Source: DASPXK01 sp035637315 (GTDB lineage Bacteria > Chloroflexota > UBA6077 > JACCZL01). Taken from it: a stretch of 12,003 bases of DNA. The DNA lies in the NCBI GenBank assembly GCA_035637315.1, contig DASPXK010000206.1, forward strand, positions 1-12,003, in the 5' to 3' direction. The position numbers were made by a program, and so were the translations under genes. The notes under the pieces are model-generated. The model was not told where the DNA came from. It was given only the letters and a program-made list of their open reading frames with translations, and searched no databases. Below are positions 7,192 to 12,003 of the stretch, in pieces. Position 1 is the stretch's first letter, and each line of letters opens with the position of its first letter.

Positions 7192-7198
7192 TGCGGGC

Positions 7199-7687
7199 CT
7201 ACGCTCCCTTCGCCTGCGCCTCGACCTCGGCGGCTGCCAGGATCGACTCGATGATCTTGTAGTAGCCAGTACAGCGGCAGAGGTTGCCCATCATCCACTC
7301 TTTGACCTGCTCCTCGGTCGGACGGGTCACCTCGTTCAGCAGCGCGCGGGCGGCCATGATCTGGCCGGGCGTGCAGATGCCGCACTGAAAGCCGCCGTAC
7401 TCGATGAAGGCGCGCTGGATCGGGTCCAGCTCGTCGCCCTTCGCGAGGCCCTCGATGGTCAGCACGTCGGTCCCATTTGCCATGACCGCCAGCATCAGGC
7501 AGGAGCTGACCATCTTGCCGTTTACCAGCACCGTGCAGGCACCGCAGACGCCGATGCCGCACCCTTCCTTACTGCCCGTCAGGCCCAGGTCATAGCGAAG
7601 CGAATCGAGCAGGAGTCGGTTGGGCGGGACGTCCAGCTCATGCTGCTGGCCGTTGATCGTGAGGCGGATCGACTGTGTCGCGGCCAC
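7199..7687 (-). CDS. Molybdenum hydroxylase [2Fe-2S] subunit (CoxS family)
   Basis: A protein of 162 residues, a normal length. It carries both iron-sulfur clusters of the enzyme and links the molybdenum centre to FAD. The N-terminal plant-ferredoxin-like domain has C43, C48, C51 (GCGIGVCGAC) and C63; the C-terminal helical domain has C102, C105 (GFQCGICTPGQ) and C137, C139 (NLCRCTGYY). All eight cluster ligands are present. It starts with GTG at 7687, with GGAGG (7692-7696) just upstream. It is the first gene of the operon; the large-subunit gene follows after 117 bases, most of them a palindromic repeat. The promoter and an inverted-repeat site lie upstream at 7702-7770. Confidence 0.95.
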   Translation of the reverse strand: MAATQSIRLTINGQQHELDVPPNRLLLDSLRYDLGLTGSKEGCGIGVCGACTVLVNGKMVSSCLMLAVMANGTDVLTIEGLAKGDELDPIQRAFIEYGGFQCGICTPGQIMAARALLNEVTRPTEEQVKEWMMGNLCRCTGYYKIIESILAAAEVEAQAKGA

Positions 7688-7701
7688 TGCCCCTCCAGTT
7701 C

Positions 7702-7717
7702 TGTTTCACGTGGTGAA
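7702..7717. promoter_or_regulatory. Inverted repeat in the operon leader (possible operator; parS-like)
   Basis: TTCAC (7705-7709) and GTGAA (7713-7717) are inverted around GTG, giving a dyad between the -10 box and the ribosome site of the first operon gene, where a repressor would act. The longer string TGTTTCACGTGG at 7702-7713 equals twelve consecutive bases of a parS variant (TGTTTCACGTGGAACA), with 13 of 16 matches overall, but the second half-site is broken. A regulator site is the likelier reading. Confidence 0.4.
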
Positions 7718-7741
7718 TGCGCGCTTCGAAGTTTGAAAAAC

Positions 7742-7770
7742 ACGGTACATCGGCCGTCGGCGAGTGTCAA
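7742..7770 (-). promoter_or_regulatory. Sigma70-type promoter of the molybdenum hydroxylase operon
   Basis: On the minus strand a perfect -35 box TTGACA (7765-7770) is followed after 17 bases by TACCGT (7742-7747). The predicted transcript start, near 7735, leaves a leader of about 45-50 bases before the GTG at 7687. The same box sequences and spacing occur before the repeat-protein gene at the left of the window, so this may be the house promoter type of the organism. Confidence 0.6.
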
Positions 7771-8168
7771 ACCAAGGATCGCTCAGGCCCGCTGCTGGGT
7801 GTCCGTCCGGCGTCTGTAAGCGGTTTACTCTGGACGAAGCAGCGTGGCCCTACTTCGACGGCGGCAGCGTCCGCGCTACCGTCTTCAAGTAGTCGACAGC
7901 GCCTGGAGGTCTGACTCGGTCACGGGGTCGTGTAGTTGCACGGTTCGAAACGCACGCCATGCTCCCAGCGTGCTTGCGGTCCACTGTACTATAGTGACGC
8001 CCAGCCGCGACACCAGCGCTATGCTGAGTGCGAGAAAGCGAGCGTTTGTTCGACCTTTGTTGTCCTTTGGCAGGCGTCGCCAAAACGCGTTGCGAGCAGG
8101 ACTGAAATCAGACCTCGAGACGCCGATCTGACACGGATTGCTAGTCGGCCCGTGCGTGGAGCTCGACA
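7771..8168. other. Gene-free divergent intergenic region
   Basis: With the operon promoter, this makes a gap of about 480 bases between divergent genes, the longest uninterpreted stretch in the window. No frame gives a recognisable protein. Two overlapping minus-strand frames (ending at 7885 and 7850) have partly protein-like C-termini, and the region could be a decayed gene. A short palindrome CACTGTACTATAGTG spans about 7982-7996 and contains TATAGT, but no -35 box is properly placed on either strand. I see no RNA gene. Confidence 0.4.
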
Positions 8169-9005
8169 ATGAGAAGATCGGTCCTGCTGCTACTGGCTGC
8201 CTGCTGTGCATCACTTATCGCGTTGAGCCTTCTTGTCGCCCAACCGCGCCCTATGATGGCTCAGATAAAACCTGGTTTCACGCCCGCGCCCACTCCGGTC
8301 CCATCGCCCCCGCCGCGACCCACGGGACCGCCCGCGACCGCGGTGCCGGGGCCAACGCGGCCCCCACCGCAGCCCAATGGCGCGCCCACGCCTGCGGCTA
8401 CCCCAGCCCCCGAGCCGACAGGACCTGGCGCGGCGGCCGCTGCGGCGGCGGCGGTGGTGCACGAGCTTGGACTTCGCGAGGGCACGATCCTGTTCAACCC
8501 GCCCACCGATATGACCGTTGGTGTCCCTGAGCAGATCAGAGCGGTGGTAACCACTCAAGAGATCAGTGCCGATCTGGTGAACGGGCTACGAGGCAGAGGG
8601 GTGGTCCGGACCGAGACGATCTTGGTCGGAAGCGTAATGAAGGTCAGGCTGAGCGGCGAAGGCTTTCACATCACTCCATTGACCGCCGAGGAGCAACCCA
8701 TAGCAGACAGGATGTCAAGCGATTGGGCCTGGGAAGTCAGACCTGTAGATGGTGGCGACCAGACGCTCTATCTCGTTGCCGACGCGGTAGTCCGATTGAA
8801 TGGGAGCAATGTAAACAAGACCGTTCGCGTGCTGGACAGGACGATAAAAGTCCAAGTGAATCCGTTGCACTCCGTTCGCGAGTTCTGGAGTGACAACTGG
8901 AAGTGGATTGTCACATTTGCCTTCGGGTCCAGCCTGGGGCCATTCTTCGTCTGGTTGTGGGCCCGCCGGCCGCGGCGTCGAAGCCATCGCGGCAGGCCCG
9001 CGTGA
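8169..9005 (+). CDS. Membrane-anchored extracytoplasmic protein with Pro-rich linker
   Basis: A protein of 278 residues. Residues 1-24 are a signal peptide or N-terminal anchor (MRRSVLLLLAACC...); LAAC at 9-12 resembles a lipobox but lies very close to the start. Residues 34-88 are a Pro/Thr/Ala linker and 88-96 an alanine run. Residues 97-232 form one globular domain with TVGVPEQIRAVV, VMKVRLSGEGFHITPLTAEE, WAWEVRPVDGG, TLYLVADAVV and RTIKVQVNP. I recall this pattern from uncharacterised bacterial proteins in which it stands next to signalling domains. Residues 244-264 are a transmembrane helix, followed by a basic tail (RRPRRRSHRGR) expected in the cytoplasm. GGAG seven bases before the ATG supports the start. 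It precedes the second ubiD-like gene by 68 bases on the same strand. Function unknown. Confidence 0.8.
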   Translation: MRRSVLLLLAACCASLIALSLLVAQPRPMMAQIKPGFTPAPTPVPSPPPRPTGPPATAVPGPTRPPPQPNGAPTPAATPAPEPTGPGAAAAAAAAVVHELGLREGTILFNPPTDMTVGVPEQIRAVVTTQEISADLVNGLRGRGVVRTETILVGSVMKVRLSGEGFHITPLTAEEQPIADRMSSDWAWEVRPVDGGDQTLYLVADAVVRLNGSNVNKTVRVLDRTIKVQVNPLHSVREFWSDNWKWIVTFAFGSSLGPFFVWLWARRPRRRSHRGRPA

Positions 9006-9073
9006 AGCGATCGGGGCGAAGCCCTCAGGCTGTGCCTTGCAGGCGGCGTCGCGCGCTCACATAGGAGGCTCCA

Positions 9074-10666
9074 ATGTCCGGCAGTTTTCGCGATCTGCTC
9101 GACGACCTTCGCGAGGCGGGTGAGCTAGTCGAGATCAAGAAGTCAGTCGATATCCGGCACGTCGCCACGCTGGTCGACCAGTCCAAGAAAGCGCTGCTCT
9201 TCAAGAACGTCGTCGGCTACCAGATGCCGGTCCTGTCCGGGCTGACCAACAGCCGCGACCGGATCGCCATCGCCATGGGCTGCGAGTACGGCCAGACCGA
9301 GGCTAGGCTGCGGCGTGGGCTGGACCATCCGATCGAGCCGGTGGTCGTGGTGGACGGCGGACCGGCTCGCGAGGTGCTGCGGAGCGGCGAGGAAGTGGAC
9401 CTGTTCGAGCTGCCGATCCCGCTCTTCTCGGTCCTCGACGGTGGGCCCATGATCACGGCCGGGGTCACCCTGGCCCGTGACCCGGAGTTCGGCTTCAACG
9501 CCGGCATCTACCGCTTTCAGGTCAAAGAGCGAAACCTGACCGGGATCGACATCGTCACCCCGAACAACATGCGCAAGTTCGCCGAGAAGGCCTGCGCCGA
9601 GGGCCAGCCGCTGCCCATCTCGATCAACATCGGAACTCATCCGTTTGAGCTGATCGCCTCGACCTACAAGGCGCCGATCGGCACCAGTGAGCTGGGAATC
9701 GCCGGTGGGCTGCGCGGTGAGGCCGTCCAATTGACGCCGTGCGAGACGATCGACCTGCCGTGCATCGCCGCCGCCGAGATCGTCCTGGAAGCCGAGATCC
9801 TGCCGACCGGCTGGACCAAGCCGGAGGGTCGCTTTGGCGAGTTCACTCGCCTGATGGGCGGATTGCACTGGAACCCCCATGTGCGCATCAAGGCGATCTC
9901 GATGCGGCGCGACGCCATCTATTACGCCCTCCACATGCCGTGGGAGAACATCTGGCTGAGCGCGCCGATCTACGAGGCCGCGCTGCGCCGTGTGCTGAAG
10001 GAAGCCGGCGTCGAGGTCACGGCGATCAACGTGACGCCCGGCGGGTGCTGTCACTGGCACGCCGTGATCGCCATTCGCAAGCACCCGGGCGACGGCAAGA
10101 ACGCGATCCTGGCGGCCCTCTCCGTGGCCGACATGAAGCACGTCGTCGTGGTCGACGACGACGTCGACGTGTTCGACGGGACCGAGGTCGAGTGGGCGAT
10201 CGCGACGCGCGTCCAGGCCGACCGAGACGTCGTGATCATCTCCGACGCGCGCAGCAAGCCGCTCGACCCGAGCCTGCCGCCCGCGACCGGGCAGATCCCG
10301 ACCACCGCCAAATGCGGCCTGGATGCGACGATCCCCGACAATGTGCCGCGCGAGCGGTACGAGCGGATCAGCTACGCCTACGCCGGCCGGGTCAAGCTGG
10401 AGGACTTCCTCGGGCCGCCCGAGCCTGACGGTACACCACGCGCCCCAAGCGCGGACATCGCGGCGCTCGCGAGCCAGATCCGCCGTGCGTTGGAGGAAGC
10501 GCCGCTCTACTTCGCCGAGATCGCCGAGCGCTTCTCCGTTCATGGCTTCGGGGCCGTCAGTCGGGCCTTGGGCGAGCTGCACGCCGCCGGCGAGCTGTGG
10601 CAGGACCCGCTCGGGCGCCACTGCCTGGCCGGCTCACCTCTGGCCGCGACGCCGCCGGAACGATAG
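9074..10666 (+). CDS. Divergent UbiD family (de)carboxylase with C-terminal winged-helix-like extension
   Basis: A protein of 530 residues. Residues 1-450 are a UbiD-type fold: N142 and R147 (NAGIYR), E206 (GTSELGIAGG), E251 and E256 (PEGRFGEF), and VVVVDDDVDVFDGTEVEWA near 357-375. The Arg and both catalytic Glu are kept. The metal-binding His, expected about 41 residues before E206, appears to be Asn (N164/N165 in TPNNMRK), and the usual Pro in EGPxGE is Arg. Residues 461-520 form an added domain that reads like a winged helix (a helix over ASQIRRALEE, then FAEIAERFSVHG, AVSRALGELHAAGEL, and a short wing at WQDPLGRHCLAG). AGGAGG five bases before the ATG fixes the start. It differs strongly from the UbiD protein at 2124-3686 and probably has another substrate. 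Family membership is sure, activity likely, substrate unknown. Confidence 0.9.
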   Translation: MSGSFRDLLDDLREAGELVEIKKSVDIRHVATLVDQSKKALLFKNVVGYQMPVLSGLTNSRDRIAIAMGCEYGQTEARLRRGLDHPIEPVVVVDGGPAREVLRSGEEVDLFELPIPLFSVLDGGPMITAGVTLARDPEFGFNAGIYRFQVKERNLTGIDIVTPNNMRKFAEKACAEGQPLPISINIGTHPFELIASTYKAPIGTSELGIAGGLRGEAVQLTPCETIDLPCIAAAEIVLEAEILPTGWTKPEGRFGEFTRLMGGLHWNPHVRIKAISMRRDAIYYALHMPWENIWLSAPIYEAALRRVLKEAGVEVTAINVTPGGCCHWHAVIAIRKHPGDGKNAILAALSVADMKHVVVVDDDVDVFDGTEVEWAIATRVQADRDVVIISDARSKPLDPSLPPATGQIPTTAKCGLDATIPDNVPRERYERISYAYAGRVKLEDFLGPPEPDGTPRAPSADIAALASQIRRALEEAPLYFAEIAERFSVHGFGAVSRALGELHAAGELWQDPLGRHCLAGSPLAATPPER

Positions 10667-10680
10667 CCGTGTAGGCTGCT

Positions 10681-10695
10681 CGTCGCCCCGCGACG
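10681..10695. terminator. Small hairpin after the second ubiD-like gene
   Basis: CGTCGC (10681-10686) and GCGACG (10690-10695) pair around CCC, 15 bases past the stop codon. No T-run follows, so if it stops transcription it would be as a weak or factor-dependent terminator. Confidence 0.25.
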
Positions 10696-10839
10696 GCCGC
10701 TAATTGATGCGAAACTGATATGCGACGGCGGGCCGCGGCCGGGCAGTCGCTGCTACCATGATCGTCGGACTGCGCGGGATTCGGCGCCTGGCCTTACGAT
10801 TCGGCTGACCGTTCGCCCGCATCGACCCACACGGAGGCC

Positions 10840-11225
10840 ATGAGCGAGCGCCGGTCGTCGAATGCAAAACACATCCTGATCGTCGAGGATGAGCAGGTCA
10901 TAGCCGATCTGCTGAGCGACGTCCTGGAAGAGGTTGGCTACTGCACGGCCCAGGCCTCTGACGGAGACAGCGCGATTCAGCTCGTCCAGAAGTGCGCCCC
11001 GATCTGATCACGCTCGACTTGAGCCTGCCCGGCCTGGACGGCCGCGACGTGCCCAGGGCACTCAAGAGCGAGACCGAGACCAGGCACATCCCGGCCGTGA
11101 TCATCTCGGCGCACGCCGCCCAGTTGAAGCCCGAAGAGCGCCAGCTTGCCGCGGCCGCCCTGCACAAGCCGTTCGACGTCGACGAGGTCCTCGACGTCAT
11201 CCAGCGCTCTCTGGGCGACGCCTGA
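10840..11225 (+). pseudogene. Single-domain response regulator, broken by a frameshift
   Basis: Translation from the ATG at 10840 gives the first half of a CheY-like receiver (HILIVEDEQVIADLLSDVLE...SDGDSAIQLVQK) and then stops at the TGA of CCGATCTGA near 11008. The rest continues in the frame starting at 10992 (RPDLITLDLSLPGLDGRD...) to a stop at 11225. Joined, they make a complete receiver of about 128 residues: acidic pair (VEDE), phosphoacceptor Asp in TLDLSLPG, Ser in VIISAH and Lys in LHKPFD. The join needs one added base at about 10983-10992, so one base is missing. There is no output domain, so the intact protein would act by protein contact. It is either a pseudogene or a sequencing/assembly error; the good conservation of both halves favours an error or a very recent mutation. 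GGAGG lies unusually close (two bases) to the ATG. Confidence 0.8.
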
Positions 11226-11373
11226 GGCGTCTTTCGCCGTCCGTCTGTCGCGACGGCCACTGGACGGGAACCGGCCGGCTCGGGCTGCCCAAGGTTAGCG
11301 ACAGTCCAATCAGCGCCGGTCCGGCGCGTGGGGTACACTGGACGTGGGTCGATTAGATCGAGGAGGAGTTGTG

Positions 11374-11682
11374 ATGCGTTTCCTGGTCAAGGCCAGCATG
11401 CCAGTCGAGGCGGGCAACGCGCTCGTGCGTGATCCGAACTTCGCCAAGCGGCTCGAGGAGATCATGGGGGCGATCAAGCCCGAAGCGGCCTACTTTGCTG
11501 TCGAGGGCGGGCAGAGGACGGTCTACCTCGTGGTCCAGATAGCCGAGAGCCACCAGCTGCCAGCCATTGCCGAGCCGCTGTGGCTGTCGTTGAAGGCCAA
11601 TGTCGATTTCATACCCGCCATGGACCAGGCGGAGATGGCCAAAGCCGGACCGTCTATCGAGCAGGCGGGCAAGAAGTTCTAG
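11374..11682 (+). CDS. Conserved small protein of unknown function
   Basis: A protein of 102 residues from the ATG at 11374, chosen because AGGAGG (11361-11366) lies seven bases upstream; a GTG one codon earlier and a GTG at 11344 are possible but have worse sites. It begins MRFLVKASMPVEAGNALV and has EEIMGAIKPEAAYFAVEGGQRT, a strand YLVVQIAE, then PAIAEPLWLSLKANVDFIPAM. The alternation of strands and helices suits a small alpha/beta fold. I recall similar conserved hypothetical proteins in Actinobacteria and related groups, but no function is known to me. It stands alone between the regulator and tupA, 55 bases before the latter. Confidence 0.8.
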   Translation: MRFLVKASMPVEAGNALVRDPNFAKRLEEIMGAIKPEAAYFAVEGGQRTVYLVVQIAESHQLPAIAEPLWLSLKANVDFIPAMDQAEMAKAGPSIEQAGKKF

Positions 11683-11737
11683 CCAGGCGCGCACTGCGAG
11701 GCGCGAGCGTCCTGTCGGCAGGCGGTGGAACCCGGCG

Positions 11738-12003
11738 ATGGGCGCGCTGAAATGGGGCGCCGCCTCTGGGCTTGCGCTGCTGATCGTCAGTGCTGCTTCG
11801 GCGCCCTGGTCGGCGGTAGCCGAGCCCAGCGACCCCGAGCTTATCCTGGCCACCACTACCAGCACCCAGGACTCGGGACTGCTGGATGTCCTCGTGCCAC
11901 TCTTTGAACAGCACAGCGGCTACCGTGTGAAGACGATCTCGGTCGGCACAGGGCAAGCGATGGCGCTCGGCGAGCGCGGCGAGGCGGATGTGCTATTGGT
12001 CCA
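11738..12003 (+). CDS. tupA: Tungstate ABC transporter substrate-binding protein TupA (5' part)
   Basis: The first 88 residues are in the window; the frame is open at the right edge. A signal peptide covers about 1-28 (ALKWGAASGLALLIVSAASA, then AVAEP). The mature part has ILATTTSTQDSGLLDVLVP (36-54), in which the TTTS loop binds the oxyanion, then VGTGQAMALGERGEADVLLV (69-88); this combination is the signature of TupA, as against ModA for molybdate. The protein captures tungstate outside the membrane and hands it to TupB and TupC, presumably encoded to the right. The ATG at 11738 has only a weak purine-rich site, but no other in-frame start lies close upstream. Metal supply for a Mo/W-pterin enzyme fits the hydroxylase operon in the same window (inference). 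Confidence 0.9.
   Translation, partial: MGALKWGAASGLALLIVSAASAPWSAVAEPSDPELILATTTSTQDSGLLDVLVPLFEQHSGYRVKTISVGTGQAMALGERGEADVLLV

Noticed and set aside
4721..7687. Form I CO dehydrogenase (coxSML)
   Set aside because: The large subunit lacks AYRCSFR and has GAFRGFG instead, as in other hydroxylases of the superfamily, so CO oxidation is not supported.
6503..7819. Plus-strand frame of 438 codons opposite the S and L genes
   Set aside because: It lies antisense to two well-supported enzyme genes and crosses the palindromic repeat and the promoter. The sequence has no recognisable domain.
7885..8214. Minus-strand frame of 109 codons as a real gene
   Set aside because: No recognisable domain, no ribosome site seen, and it overlaps the start of the gene at 8169. 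It is kept only as a possible remnant.
9143..10621. Minus-strand frame of 492 codons opposite the second UbiD gene
   Set aside because: The plus strand encodes a clear UbiD protein; the antisense frame is an effect of high GC and codon bias.
10992..11225. Independent small gene starting at GTG 10992
   Set aside because: It would be a receiver without its first half and acidic pocket; the missing part lies directly upstream in another frame, so a frameshift explains it better.

Overview
The window is a GC-rich (roughly 65%) bacterial segment with GTG starts, strong AGGAGG-type ribosome sites and many small interspersed repeats: a TCATCCTGAGCGCAGCGAAGG palindrome, a CTTCGGCAGGCTCAGGGCAAG-type insert inside a gene, heptanucleotide tandem arrays, and a CCCCCTTCC/GGAAGGGGG hairpin. 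Together with a secreted GVxG-repeat protein and a CoxSML-like operon, this suits an uncultured Chloroflexota (or similar terrestrial lineage) genome. The assignment is an inference from style; no rRNA or other marker gene is present.

Left part (1-1644). A minus-strand gene for a Tat-like exported protein built of ten-residue GVxG repeats runs off the left edge. It is preceded by a recognisable promoter and a degenerate heptamer array, followed by about 300 bases of repeat-rich, gene-free DNA.

Central operon (1645-7687, minus strand). In transcription order it holds a [2Fe-2S] subunit, a molybdopterin-binding large subunit and an FAD subunit (a complete xanthine-dehydrogenase/CO-dehydrogenase-family molybdenum hydroxylase), then a UbiD-family prFMN decarboxylase and a CoxG-type SRPBCC protein. 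The large subunit carries GAFRGFG at its active-site loop, not the form I CoxL signature AYRCSFR, so it is unlikely to be a genuine CO dehydrogenase. A hydroxylation plus (de)carboxylation route for an aromatic or heteroaromatic acid is a reasonable inference; the substrate cannot be named. A TTGACA-N17-TACCGT promoter and a palindromic site lie upstream of the operon. Repeats have entered it in three places: between the S and L genes, inside the M gene, and at the end of the ubiD-like gene.

Right part (7688-12003, plus strand). After a gene-free divergent region of about 480 bases come a membrane-anchored Pro-rich extracytoplasmic protein, a second and divergent UbiD-family protein with a C-terminal winged-helix-like extension, a single-domain response regulator broken by a frameshift, a small conserved protein of unknown function, and the start of tupA, a tungstate-binding protein. 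TupA may help supply metal (W/Mo) to enzymes such as the hydroxylase in this window, although it is not in the same transcription unit.
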